A DNA stretch of 64,000 nucleotides from HGM04593 sp045646965 (GCA_045646965.1 JAZRLR010000008.1:20565-84564); one strand, 5' to 3'; positions 44,543 to 52,559 are shown, counted from the stretch's first letter. Numbers and translations: made by a program. Notes: generated by a model from the letters alone, not told the origin.

Positions 44543-44951
44543 CGTTTCCCTCCTTTCCCTTTGCAACTTCTGCAACCTCGCCCAAAGCTAATTTAAGAGC
44601 TTCAATCTTCTCCTCGGTCTGCTGGTCGATACCTTCGGCAACGGCTTTCTTAAATATTTCAATCTCCTCTTCTGTGGCGTCGGGTATGAGCTCTGTGGCT
44701 GTTTTCTCCACCTCTCGCTCGAACCATTCTTCGGCATTCATATTACCGGCCGCAAACTCTTTGCGTTTCTCGTAGTAGGTGTCGATGTATTCGCACAACT
44801 CACGGTTTATGAGCTCCTCCTCTTGTAGAGAGGTCACCTTGCGGTTTATGTAGAACTCATTTTCACTCGCTGAACTATTGCGCGATTTGAAATCGGCAAC
44901 CAACTGTTCAAGCCTTTTTATGAAAAGTGAAAGAAAACTCTCTTTATCCAT
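44532..44951 (-). CDS. Small acidic helical protein, first gene of the Ycf46-like operon
   Basis: 139 residues from the ATG at 44951 (MDKESFLSLFIKRLEQLVAD). The sequence is rich in Glu, Lys and Ala and is predicted to be nearly all helix, with no signal peptide and no membrane span. It is not recognised. It is coupled to the next gene by an 11-bp overlap and may act as a chaperone or adaptor. The longer in-frame start at 45020 is less likely because the added residues are unlike the rest. Confidence 0.55.
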   Translation of the reverse strand: MDKESFLSLFIKRLEQLVADFKSRNSSASENEFYINRKVTSLQEEELINRELCEYIDTYYEKRKEFAAGNMNAEEWFEREVEKTATELIPDATEEEIEIFKKAVAEGIDQQTEEKIEALKLALGEVAEVAKGKEGNDEN

Positions 44952-45002
44952 AGCGATAGTGTTTGTGTTGTATGTAATTTCTTTACTTGTGTAAATTTCA
45001 AT

Positions 45003-45033
45003 GCCACCGCACCTCTGCAAACAGAGGGTGGTG
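45003..45033 (-). terminator. Imperfect hairpin after upp
   Basis: CCACCGCACCTCTG and CAGAGGGTGGTG pair imperfectly around a CAAA loop, 18 bp after the upp stop on the minus strand. No T-run follows. Confidence 0.5.
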
Positions 45034-45050
45034 TATATGTGGGGAATCCA

Positions 45051-45674
45051 TTATTTTGTGCCGAAGATTCTGTCGCCTGCGTCGCCTAGGCCGGGGAGAA
45101 TATAGTTTCTTTCGTTGAGCCCCTCGTCGAGAGCTGCCAGGTAGATATCTACATCGGGGTGCTGCTCTGTCACGGCTTGAATACCTTGCGGAGAGGCCAC
45201 CAGGCACATCAGTCTGATAGATGTGTAACCGTCTGCTTTCAGGCGAGATATGGCATCGCAGGCGCTGCCTCCTGTGGCAAGCATAGGGTCGGTGACAATT
45301 ACCAGACGCTCTTTGTTCGCGGGCATCTTGTAGTAGTAGAAAATGGGGCGACAGGTCTCCTCGTCGCGATAAAGTCCTATGTGTCCCACGCGCGCCGACG
45401 GAATAAGTGTTGTGAGGCCCTCGACCATTCCGAGACCGGCTCGCAGGATTGGGACGATGACAACTTTCTTGCCCGATATTTTTGGGGCGTTCATTTTCAT
45501 AAGCGGGGTTTCTATCTCCTCGTAGGTGAGAGGGAAGTCGCGTGTTATCTCATATCCCATAAGCATTGAAATCTCTTTGAGCAACTCTCTGAACTTCATT
45601 GTAGAGGTCTCTTTGTTGCGCATAATGCTTAACTTGTGCTGCACTAACGGGTGGTCTATAATGTGTAATGCCAT
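45051..45674 (-). CDS. upp: Uracil phosphoribosyltransferase
   Basis: 207 residues, normal length. It begins MALHIIDHPLVQHKLSIMRN and shows VPILRAGLGMVEGL and the PRPP-binding VIVTDPMLATGGSA. It makes UMP from uracil and PRPP in pyrimidine salvage. It lies among the stress-type genes but has its own promoter and shows no sign of belonging to that set. Confidence 0.96.
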   Translation of the reverse strand: MALHIIDHPLVQHKLSIMRNKETSTMKFRELLKEISMLMGYEITRDFPLTYEEIETPLMKMNAPKISGKKVVIVPILRAGLGMVEGLTTLIPSARVGHIGLYRDEETCRPIFYYYKMPANKERLVIVTDPMLATGGSACDAISRLKADGYTSIRLMCLVASPQGIQAVTEQHPDVDIYLAALDEGLNERNYILPGLGDAGDRIFGTK

Positions 45675-45701
45675 ATTTTAAGGTATTTAATGTTATATCG
45701 G

Positions 45702-45709
45702 CAAATATA
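45702..45709 (-). promoter_or_regulatory. -7 box TATATTTG of upp, at the edge of an 82-bp repeat
   Basis: The minus strand reads TATATTTGC 28 bp before the upp start, matching TAnnTTTG. The box coincides with the left end of the first 82-bp repeat unit, and the same sequence recurs at the corresponding place of unit 3 (45866-45873). Confidence 0.55.
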
Positions 45710-45921
45710 AACAAACGAGCGAGAAATGCGAAACTCGTTTCAGCATTTTTTACAGCGAGTGAAGAAATGTTCGAGCTTTAGCTCAAATAAAAACAAACGA
45801 GCGAGAAATGCGAAACTTGTTTCGGCATTTTTTACAGCGAGTGAAGAAGTGTTCGAGCTTTAGCTCAAATATAAACAAACGAGCGAGAAATGCGAAACTC
45901 GTTTCAGCATTTTTTACAGCG
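45703..45921. repeat. Tandem 82-bp repeats (2.7 copies) upstream of upp
   Basis: Unit 1 is 45703-45784, unit 2 is 45785-45866 and partial unit 3 is 45867-45921. Units 1 and 2 differ at only four positions, and unit 3 equals unit 1 over its length. Each unit contains a hairpin with stem AAACGAG/CTCGTTT (AAACTTGTTT in unit 2) and a second small hairpin GAGCTTTAGCTC. The array then diverges into another hairpin-rich stretch to about 45975. No ORF is supported. The region from here to 46054 holds no gene. Confidence 0.85.
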
Positions 45922-46050
45922 ACGACGCGAAATGAGCGTCGTTTGCGACGGCGGGAGGTTTATCTCCCTAAAGGAGTGCCACTTGTGGTTTAAGAAATAT
46001 TTGAAGGTTACTTCACTTTTTTGTATCGGTGGCAAGGACACTGCAGGTTA

Positions 46051-46088
46051 TAAAAAATGTCGGCAACCTTAAAGAGTTGCCGACATTT
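46051..46088 (-). terminator. Rho-independent terminator of the WG-repeat gene
   Basis: A perfect 13-bp stem (46055-46067 with 46076-46088), an 8-nt loop and, on the minus strand, a T-run. Confidence 0.88.
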
Positions 46089-46109
46089 GTCGCTTTTAGT
46101 GTCGTGTAA

Positions 46110-47231
46110 TTATTTGCGAGGTATAATTCTTCCCATTGAATCTATGAAGTACCAGTGGTAGTTGTCGTAGTCAATAACCTCGAACAGCTCGGATGAGAGC
46201 ATATTTATTTCCGAGTAGATTGCGGGTGTTATAATTTCGCCTGTGATGCGGTTCATAAGGCCACAGCAATCATTTACTACATATTTCATATATTCTGCCA
46301 GGCAGAACTCCATCTCTCCCGCTTCGTTGTACCCCACGGGATATTTGAGATAGTAGGTGCCGTCGAACATATAAGGGTTTACGATATTTCCCTCAAAGTC
46401 TGTTTTCCATTTTCTGCCGTCGCGAGTAAAGATATAGCCGTCGGCGAGGATGCGTATGTTTTCATACTCGGGGGCAATCAGAATGTTGCACTGTTTGTCG
46501 AGTACGCCCATTTTGTCGTCGATGGAGAATGTTCTGTAGCCGTTAGCCTGCGGTTGCGAAATGTAGTCATAGAGAGGCTCTACAACCCAACGGCCTGTGG
46601 TGTCTATCAAGCCCAAGCGCCCCTCGCTACCCGATATAACACAGAGCCCATTGCAGAATTTATAGCCGAGATTCATCATCCTGTCCCACTCGTATTGAAA
46701 AGGTATCACCACTTCGTTCTTGCAGTTTATGAAGCCTATCTTGCCGTTCTTCATCACAGCGGCAAGCCCCTCCGAGAATACCCACGCTCTGCTGTAGTCG
46801 TTGGTAAGGGCGTCTATGATAATGCGCCCGTCGTATATGTTTATGTATCCGCGTTTGCCGGGGAGGGCATACACTGCGGTGGAGTCGTCGTTGCACGAGG
46901 TTATCCAGCTTATTTTCTCTGTGATGTATCTACGGTTCTCTTTGTCATACACCCTGAATTTGTTGTCGCGGAAACTGTGTACCTCTGTACGCTCCGAGAG
47001 TGTTTGGTAGTCCCAGTAATTGCGGCCGTAGCGGCTGTCGTACCATCCGTATATGAACAGCGCGAGGATTGCGACGGGGGTAGATATTAAAAACACTGCA
47101 ACGCTGCGGCGAAACCATTTAGAGCATTTGCCGAATTTGCGCCAGGCAAGGCGTCCCGTGGCTGCGAGAGCGGTGAATATGAGTGCTGCAACACCCAGAA
47201 GGGCCTGAAAAATTTGAGTGAGTCGTTTCAT
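46110..47231 (-). CDS. Membrane-anchored WG-repeat protein
   Basis: 373 residues. Two membrane segments lie near 10-28 and 43-65. The rest carries several WG-type repeats, visible as GKRGYINIYDGRIII, NGKIGFINCKNEVVIPFQYE, EGRLGLIDTTGRWVVEPLYD and KMGVLDKQCNILIAPEYE. WG repeats form a beta structure thought to bind partners or ligands. The protein would face the periplasm or cytoplasm by a short anchor. It lies 28 bp downstream of the vWA gene and is probably co-transcribed with it from the element at 47998-48025. Confidence 0.8.
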   Translation of the reverse strand: MKRLTQIFQALLGVAALIFTALAATGRLAWRKFGKCSKWFRRSVAVFLISTPVAILALFIYGWYDSRYGRNYWDYQTLSERTEVHSFRDNKFRVYDKENRRYITEKISWITSCNDDSTAVYALPGKRGYINIYDGRIIIDALTNDYSRAWVFSEGLAAVMKNGKIGFINCKNEVVIPFQYEWDRMMNLGYKFCNGLCVISGSEGRLGLIDTTGRWVVEPLYDYISQPQANGYRTFSIDDKMGVLDKQCNILIAPEYENIRILADGYIFTRDGRKWKTDFEGNIVNPYMFDGTYYLKYPVGYNEAGEMEFCLAEYMKYVVNDCCGLMNRITGEIITPAIYSEINMLSSELFEVIDYDNYHWYFIDSMGRIIPRK

Positions 47232-47259
47232 AGTAATTCTTTTTATCGTTTATATGCTT

Positions 47260-47898
47260 TTAATCCTCTTCGTCGAAATCGAAGAAACTTGAGTTCTCTG
47301 TTTCGGCACAGAAGTTATCCTCTGCAATGCTGTTGAAAAGTCTCTGTCGGGCAGTTGCAACTTTCTTGTTCATAGAGGCTATGCCGGCGCTTGTGGCATA
47401 GAATTTCAACGTATTTGTAATAGAGATTTTCGAAGCAACTTCTTTAACGTCTTGGTTGGCACCGATATAGGCAAACACCCAGCCTTTCTCCTTGAGCTCC
47501 TCAACAAGAGCTTTGATTGCTTGGCTGTTGTACTCTTTCGATGCGTTCTCTTCGCCGTCGGTAACTATTGTAACCACCACCTTGTCGGTGTCGGCAACTT
47601 TAGGACGGAGGGCGGTGAGCGACATACCCATCGCGTCATAGAGCGCGGTGCAGCAGTTGGGGTGGTACTCCTCGTCGGTAAGTTCCTTTACCTCGTTTGC
47701 GGCAACGCAGTTGCAAATCTCCTTTATCTCCTCGTTGAATGAAACAACCGAAACGTAGTGCTCCTGCTCCTCGTGTTTCACCTGTGCTGCACGGATTGAC
47801 TGAATGCTTTCGTTTACTCCGTTTATAGCCTCATTTTTGATAATAGCCATTGAGCCGCTCTCGTCAATGATGATAAGGTTGAAAATTCTTGTCTTCAT
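47260..47898 (-). CDS. vWA-domain protein, TerY-like
   Basis: 212 residues forming a single von Willebrand factor A domain. The MIDAS residues are intact: DESGS at 12-16, a conserved Thr in NCCTALYDAMG, and Asp in VTIVTDGEEN. Size and single-domain form resemble TerY, which in Ter-type stress systems occurs with a PP2C phosphatase and a protein kinase. Here a PP2C gene lies just upstream and a kinase-fold/AAA+ protein is in the same locus. It probably acts as a metal-dependent scaffold. It is expressed from the shared element 100 bp upstream. Confidence 0.85.
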   Translation of the reverse strand: MKTRIFNLIIIDESGSMAIIKNEAINGVNESIQSIRAAQVKHEEQEHYVSVVSFNEEIKEICNCVAANEVKELTDEEYHPNCCTALYDAMGMSLTALRPKVADTDKVVVTIVTDGEENASKEYNSQAIKALVEELKEKGWVFAYIGANQDVKEVASKISITNTLKFYATSAGIASMNKKVATARQRLFNSIAEDNFCAETENSSFFDFDEED

Positions 47899-47997
47899 AA
47901 TTTTGTTTGGTTAAGTTGTTTATATTTTTATTCGTTGTGGGCAATTAAAGGGTGAGGGATGGAATTTTCCACTCCTTGACGGTGCTGTTTGTAACTA

Positions 47998-48025
47998 TAG
48001 AGCGTTACGACGCCGAATATCTATC
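47998..48025 (-). promoter_or_regulatory. Shared element GATAGAT-N17-TCTA, copy D (vWA operon)
   Basis: On the minus strand GATAGAT (48025-48019) is followed 17 nt later by TCTA (48001-47998), with AAA before and TAG after. The spacing is the same as in the three other copies in this locus. It lies 100 bp upstream of the vWA gene. Confidence 0.75.
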
Positions 48026-48032
48026 TTTGCAA

Positions 48033-48713
48033 TTAAATAATTGTGGCTAAAATGCCGCTGTAGTTATCTGTGGAGAACTTTTCGCACATAAATTTAATGA
48101 CATCGACCACTTCGTGGAGAGGTTTTTTGTCCTGCGCTCTTGCAGTGAGAATCTGTGGCGCCATAGCCTTGTATACCCCGTCGCTGCAGAGGAAAATTCT
48201 GTCGCCCGTCTGCACCTCAAAGCGTGCGATGTCGGGGCGGGCCGCTTCGGGGTTCATCGAGAAGAAACATCTCTTCACCACTTCGGAGCCCATTGCACCG
48301 TCGGTGTGGTCTTGTGTCTGATATATGACCTCGCCGTTGCGGAAGAGATAGCATCGGCTGTCGCCGCAGTGGGCAATTGTCACCACATTTCCCTCTATGC
48401 CTGCCATAGCCATTGTAGTACCCATTTCTATGGGGCGCACAACTCTCGAGCGTTTACAAAGAGCGTCCGAGGCTTCTTTGCAGGCCTCCGTTACCTTTTG
48501 CACCGAGTCGTTGTACTCGGGATTCTCCTCCCAGAATCGGCAGATAGCGTCGCATACTGTTTGTGCGGCTGCATCGCCCATCGCGTGGCCGCCCATTCCG
48601 TCGCACACAACCATAACAGTTCTGTCGTGCGCGGGCATTTCCACCACCCGGCACACATCCTGATTGGCCCGTCTGACACCTGCTTCTGAAAAAATGGTAT
48701 ATTCGATTTTCAT
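48033..48713 (-). CDS. PP2C-type serine/threonine phosphatase
   Basis: 226 residues, the compact bacterial PP2C form. All metal-binding motifs are present: RANQDVC near 16-21, VCDGMGGHAMGD (36-47), GTTMAMAG, HCGDSRCY, LCSDGVYKAM and STDNYSGI near the end. It should remove phosphate from Ser/Thr in target proteins. It lies 16 bp downstream of the DUF1232 gene and is probably co-transcribed from element C. The only kinase-like gene nearby lacks catalytic residues, so the opposing kinase must be elsewhere or act differently. Confidence 0.92.
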   Translation of the reverse strand: MKIEYTIFSEAGVRRANQDVCRVVEMPAHDRTVMVVCDGMGGHAMGDAAAQTVCDAICRFWEENPEYNDSVQKVTEACKEASDALCKRSRVVRPIEMGTTMAMAGIEGNVVTIAHCGDSRCYLFRNGEVIYQTQDHTDGAMGSEVVKRCFFSMNPEAARPDIARFEVQTGDRIFLCSDGVYKAMAPQILTARAQDKKPLHEVVDVIKFMCEKFSTDNYSGILATII

Positions 48714-48729
48714 AATCTGCGTTTTTTCG

Positions 48730-49182
48730 TTATTCCGAGAGTTGTTCTGTTACTTCAATTATTTCATACTCCGCACCAAACCACTCGTCGAGTTTGTCCT
48801 CGACTTTTGCGTTTATCTCGGGGGTAATCTTGTTCTTAATCTTTTTGTAGACAAAGAGTATTGCCACACCCTCGTCGAGAACTCCCAAGAGCTTGTATAC
48901 CGTGCGGGGCAGAATGTCGATGGGGAGAATAGTGTAGGCTATGGCTGCGTAAATAAGTGCCCGGTCGAGAGTGGAGGTGTTATCGTCGTCCACCACATAG
49001 TAGAACTGCAGCAGCGGACGTGCGGCCACGCGACCGGCTTTTAAAGCCCACGGGCGCATCTTCTCCATCAGGGCGTCGTATTTCCCACGCCAATCTACAT
49101 CTTTTACTCTATTGACAAGTTTTGAAATGTCTTTGCCCATAATAAGGTAGGCGAGAATCAAAAGTGAAATAGTTGTCAGCAT
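48730..49182 (-). CDS. DUF1232 (YkvA-like) protein
   Basis: 150 residues. The core YAAIAYTILPIDILPRTVYK with LGVLDEGVAILFVYKKIK is the DUF1232 signature, a short membrane-associated helical domain of unknown function. A hydrophobic N-terminal stretch (MLTTISLLILAYLIMG) may anchor it. The start at 49182 is chosen because it includes this anchor; an alternative ATG lies at 49140. It is the first gene of the DUF1232-PP2C unit. Confidence 0.8.
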   Translation of the reverse strand: MLTTISLLILAYLIMGKDISKLVNRVKDVDWRGKYDALMEKMRPWALKAGRVAARPLLQFYYVVDDDNTSTLDRALIYAAIAYTILPIDILPRTVYKLLGVLDEGVAILFVYKKIKNKITPEINAKVEDKLDEWFGAEYEIIEVTEQLSE

Positions 49183-49214
49183 ATCGCGAGTTTTTTTATG
49201 TTTCTTTTACTATA

Positions 49215-49242
49215 TAGATGGCGGCGAGATGCTGTATCTATC
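49215..49242 (-). promoter_or_regulatory. Shared element GATAGAT-N17-TCTA, copy C (DUF1232-PP2C operon)
   Basis: On the minus strand GATAGAT (49242-49236) and TCTA (49218-49215) are separated by 17 nt and followed by TATAGTAAAAG. It lies 33 bp upstream of the DUF1232 start, a distance compatible with a promoter. Confidence 0.75.
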
Positions 49243-49333
49243 TTTTCACTCATTTTTTTTGAAGATTTTTTTAATCTTCAGCCGGGCCGCAGCCCCATCT
49301 GCCTCGAGGCGCAGAGGCTGCGACTCATTTTTT

Positions 49334-50491
49334 TTACTTACCGCCTATTCCCGCGGGTTTAATTTCGAAATAGCGTTCGTGCCACTGACGCATTTCGGGC
49401 GTGTCGCAGCGGCCTCCTTTGCTTGCGAAGTACCCCGTAGAGAGGTCGTCGGCAAGTGCGAGGATTACCTCCGAGAGCTCGAGAGTCTCTTCGAGGCTCT
49501 TATCTTCGGGGCAGAAGATATTGCGCTCCTTTATCTGCTCATATCCATATATCGTGCCCATAATATTTCCACACACCGAGCCTGTGGAGTCGCTGTCTCC
49601 GTCGTGGTTCACCGAGGCTATAATTGCCCTCTCCACGCTGTCGATATGTCGCACTGCGGAGTAGAGCGCAATAGCCCAGGTTTCTTCGGCTACCCAGCCG
49701 TCGCCCAGCGCGTAGATGGCGTTGGCATCGGGGATGTCGGAGTGTGCCAGCTGCAGAGCCTTTTCTGTGAGCTCTTTCAGGTAGCCTCTCTCCTCTTTAT
49801 ATTCCCCCTTGTAAATGGTGTCTATTGTATCCAAGGCCTCGGCAACGAAGCTGTCTATATTTTCACGCACTTGCGCAGCGGGTACAGGCATCACCTTGTA
49901 GAGCAGAACGGCGAGCAGCGCCGCGGGCAGGAACCCCAGCGGGTGCTGGTGTGTGCACTCTGCAGCGTCGGCAGCTAATTTCCCCACTGCAATCTCATCG
50001 AAATCTTTATTTACCGCCGCATATAGCGCAATGGGCGAAACGCGCATAATGCCGCCGCATCCCTTGCTGTTGTTAAAGGGCTCTCTCCCATTGTAAATGA
50101 CATCGAGAGCAGACATACAGGTGTTGCCCGGCGCTCTTAACGAGTGCAAAGCGTCTATGTAGCTTATCCAGCAGCTGCTCTTCTTGCTTTTTTTGTGTAT
50201 TTGAGAATCATACCAATCGAGATATGCTCTCACAATGGCATACTTTGGTACCACTCCCAGTCTTTGACAATTGAGCAGGCCATTGGCTGTGAAGAGCGTC
50301 ATCTGCGTGTCGTCGCTTATGAGTGCCTTGCCGTTGCAGTCGAGGGCAAATTTAGTAATTCCCTCTTCGCCGTAGTGCGAGAGGATTGCTTTGCGGCTCA
50401 TAAATTCCACCTCGTAGCCAAGCGCATCGCCTGCGGCTCCTGCCATAAGACAGCCGCGTATCTTGTCGTTTACATTATAATTGTTTTCCAT
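49334..50491 (-). CDS. ADP-ribosylglycohydrolase family protein
   Basis: 385 residues from the ATG at 50491. The fold begins KIRGCLMAGAAGDALGYEVE. Metal-binding aspartates are in LISDDTQMT (58-65) and in NHDGDSDSTGS near 290, both intact. These enzymes remove ADP-ribose from proteins, nucleotides or small molecules such as dinitrogenase-type targets and O-acetyl-ADP-ribose. It lies 10 bp downstream of the Nudix gene in a two-gene operon. ADP-ribose turnover is therefore a likely theme of the locus. Confidence 0.92.
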   Translation of the reverse strand: MENNYNVNDKIRGCLMAGAAGDALGYEVEFMSRKAILSHYGEEGITKFALDCNGKALISDDTQMTLFTANGLLNCQRLGVVPKYAIVRAYLDWYDSQIHKKSKKSSCWISYIDALHSLRAPGNTCMSALDVIYNGREPFNNSKGCGGIMRVSPIALYAAVNKDFDEIAVGKLAADAAECTHQHPLGFLPAALLAVLLYKVMPVPAAQVRENIDSFVAEALDTIDTIYKGEYKEERGYLKELTEKALQLAHSDIPDANAIYALGDGWVAEETWAIALYSAVRHIDSVERAIIASVNHDGDSDSTGSVCGNIMGTIYGYEQIKERNIFCPEDKSLEETLELSEVILALADDLSTGYFASKGGRCDTPEMRQWHERYFEIKPAGIGGK

Positions 50492-50501
50492 TTGTCTCTG
50501 T

Positions 50502-51200
50502 TTAAAATTCAAGTCTGAATCCTTTTTGCTTCAGCTCGGTATAGCTGCGCGCATTGAAGCGATATTTGCTCGGGGTGCGGCGCGAGGCTCCTTCGGGGCG
50601 CGGCTCTGCCTCGGTGAGGATACCCAACTTGAGCATTTTGTTATAAAAATTTCTGCGGTCGAACTTAACCTCCAGAATAGCTTCGTAGAGGTTCTGCAAC
50701 TCGCTCATTGTAAAGACCGCGGGCAGCAGCTCAAAGCCTATGGGCTCGAAGCAGATGCGCTCCTTGAGGCGGTTGATTGCCATCCTCAAAATTCTCTCGT
50801 GGTCGAAAGCGAGGCTCGGAATCTCCTTAAGTGCAAACCATCTCGCCGTGGCTGCGTCGTCGCCACCCCTCACCTCGGCGAGTTTCACAAGGGCGTAGTG
50901 TGCCACGGTAATCACACGCTCGCGCGGATCTCTGTTTACATCCGAAAAGGTGTGGAACTGCTCCACGGCGGCGTTCTTGAGGCCTGTCTCCTCTTCAAGT
51001 TCACGTCTCGCACACTCTTCGGCGGTCTCGTCAATCTTCATAAAACCTCCGGGCAGGGCCCATCTCCCCTTGAAGGGCTCAATGCCGCGCTGAATCAATA
51101 GCACTTTAATGCACACGCCGTCGAAGCCGAAAATCACGCAGTCGGCAGTGACCGAGGGGTGCGGATACTTATAGGTGTATAACGTCTTGTTTCCTTCCAT
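50502..51200 (-). CDS. Nudix hydrolase with C-terminal winged-helix domain (NrtR-like)
   Basis: 232 residues. A Nudix domain (about 15-150) has the box GGFMKIDETAEECARRELEE (51-70) with TGL following, with all conserved acidic residues. The C-terminal ~80 residues (LQNLYEAILEVKFDRRNFYN) form a winged helix like that of NrtR, a regulator that senses ADP-ribose or NAD-related metabolites. It may be an active ADP-ribose hydrolase, a repressor or both. It heads the operon with the ADP-ribosylglycohydrolase. Confidence 0.85.
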   Translation of the reverse strand: MEGNKTLYTYKYPHPSVTADCVIFGFDGVCIKVLLIQRGIEPFKGRWALPGGFMKIDETAEECARRELEEETGLKNAAVEQFHTFSDVNRDPRERVITVAHYALVKLAEVRGGDDAATARWFALKEIPSLAFDHERILRMAINRLKERICFEPIGFELLPAVFTMSELQNLYEAILEVKFDRRNFYNKMLKLGILTEAEPRPEGASRRTPSKYRFNARSYTELKQKGFRLEF

Positions 51201-51307
51201 AATAAATTATTTCATCCCTTTTCATCTGTACAATATATAGGTGGTAAAGCAGCCTCCCATAACTACGATATTTCTTCCTGTTTTGTTTATATTGCGTTAG
51301 TTTTACG

Positions 51308-51315
51308 CAAAGATA
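51308..51315 (-). promoter_or_regulatory. -7 box TATCTTTG of the Nudix operon
   Basis: On the minus strand TATCTTTGCG lies about 108 bp before the Nudix start. This is the normal house-keeping -7 box, unlike the GATAGAT elements of the neighbours. A weak GATAGAT-like arrangement also exists at 51238-51270. Confidence 0.5.
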
Positions 51316-51380
51316 GCGCGATTTATTGAATTAAACAATTGTTTGCGTGAAAAACACGCAAGAACTTTTTCTTGTGAAAT

Positions 51381-52052
51381 TTATCTCTTTTTTCTCGTTG
51401 CAAGGAGCATCTGTTTGCCCTCACCTTTATAGTAGAGAATGGGGAGTTTCTCTTGCGGCAGTTTCTCGTGTACCATACAGAAATTTATGCCGTGCGGGGT
51501 GTGTGCAGCCTCCTGCATAATATTCTCGTCGAGGGGCGATGAACTGAAGATATAGTTCTGATAGGTGCGGTCGTCACACGCATCCCAGCTGTCGAAAATG
51601 GGGTAGCTCGAATATATCTCACAAATGTGCACGTCGGCATATCCCTGCTTTGCGGTGGGGGAGAAGGTGTGTGTGCCCTTGCGCCCTGTGAACTCGGTGT
51701 GCTCTTTTATATCTTCCAGCCCGTCGAAGGTGTGCCCGAGAATTGTCACTTTCTCTTCGATATTGTAGCATTGTATGTCGTAGTCGGCAAGTGTTTCGTT
51801 TGCCGCCCATTCGCGTAGGTTTTGCAGCAGCTCGGGGTTTTTTGCGAGTTGCGGCGCCTCTGTGGTGAGCTGTGTAATAAGTGCATCGGTGCCGTAGCTG
51901 CGCAGGTGGTCGCGATAGCGGGTGTTGTATTGCACAATTCTGCACAGTGCATAGTGGGACATTTTTGCCTTGGCGCCGCCCAAGTATGTGACGGCTTCGG
52001 CAAGTGACGCGAACTCTCCTTTGCTGTAATTGGGGAAACAAATCTTTCTCAT
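51381..52052 (-). CDS. Unknown 223-residue protein under the shared element
   Basis: 223 residues with no signal peptide or membrane span and no domain recognised. The N-terminal half is helical (SLAEAVTYLGG, RYRDHLRSYGTDALI). The C-terminal half is aromatic- and acid-rich with ITC-like beta strands (VHICEIYSSYPIFDSWDACD) and could be a small enzyme fold. It stands alone between the Nudix operon and the YbjN-like genes and is preceded by element B only 20 bp from the start. Expression with the rest of the locus suggests a shared task. Confidence 0.6.
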   Translation of the reverse strand: MRKICFPNYSKGEFASLAEAVTYLGGAKAKMSHYALCRIVQYNTRYRDHLRSYGTDALITQLTTEAPQLAKNPELLQNLREWAANETLADYDIQCYNIEEKVTILGHTFDGLEDIKEHTEFTGRKGTHTFSPTAKQGYADVHICEIYSSYPIFDSWDACDDRTYQNYIFSSSPLDENIMQEAAHTPHGINFCMVHEKLPQEKLPILYYKGEGKQMLLATRKKR

Positions 52053-52071
52053 AGTTCTCTGTTTTATACTA

Positions 52072-52099
52072 TAGAGGCCGATGAGACTGTGAATCTATC
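52072..52099 (-). promoter_or_regulatory. Shared element GATAGAT-N17-TCTA, copy B (223-residue gene)
   Basis: On the minus strand GATAGAT (52099-52093) and TCTA (52075-52072) are separated by 17 nt and followed by TAGTATAAAAC. It is 20 bp from the start codon, which fits a promoter with a ~13-nt leader. Confidence 0.75.
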
Positions 52100-52163
52100 A
52101 AAAGTAACAATATCCTCTGTGGTTTTTGCTTGCAGCTTTTTATTTCGTGTGTTCTGCCCAAAG

Positions 52164-52547
52164 TTACTCTTTGTGTTTCATATAAACTATCTTGGCTGCC
52201 ACAAGTTGGTCGAGCGCGTTCTTTATCTGGAACATAAATTCCTTTTTTGTATGGTAGAACATCTCGGCCGACGCCATAATAATCCCGTTATGAATGTAAA
52301 ACTTTACCATTTTACACCGACTGTTTAAATGGTTGCATCTTTTTTGTATCTGCTCAAAGTTTTCCTCTGTCACATCCTCTAAATCGGGCAGAGTGAGATA
52401 GAAGAAATTTTCGTCTGCTCCGTCTGCCTGAAAGTAAATATTATTTAACTGGTAGCGAAAGGCTATGTGCAAACTGTCGTTGCTCTCCTCAATAATTTTG
52501 TATCGCTTGCTTGCGATAAAATCTTTTGCAAGTTCTAATGTTTTCAT
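52164..52547 (-). CDS. Small YbjN-like / secretion-chaperone-fold protein
   Basis: 127 residues with alternating helix and strand (AKDFIASKRYKIIEE, HIAFRYQLNNIYFQAD, MVKFYIHNGIIMASAEMF). The arrangement fits the YbjN/type III chaperone-like fold, but similarity is weak by eye. It lies 12 bp downstream of a related 156-residue protein and 39 bp further from the kinase-AAA+ gene, so the three form one operon. Such folds usually bind a partner protein. Confidence 0.5.
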   Translation of the reverse strand: MKTLELAKDFIASKRYKIIEESNDSLHIAFRYQLNNIYFQADGADENFFYLTLPDLEDVTEENFEQIQKRCNHLNSRCKMVKFYIHNGIIMASAEMFYHTKKEFMFQIKNALDQLVAAKIVYMKHKE

Positions 52548-52559
52548 ACTTCTAATTTT

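Noticed and set aside
45703..45921. Direct repeats considered as a CRISPR array
   Set aside because: The 82-bp units are contiguous with no unique spacers, and no cas genes are in the window.
48022..48029. Plus-strand TATCTTTG box within element D
   Set aside because: It fits the -7 consensus but points away from the vWA gene and no plus-strand gene follows; it is explained by the GATAGAT element read in reverse.
51236..51275. Possible fifth GATAGAT-type element before the Nudix gene
   Set aside because: Only the CCTATATATTG half resembles the element; at the fixed spacing the GATAGAT half matches three of seven bases, and a normal TATCTTTG box is present.
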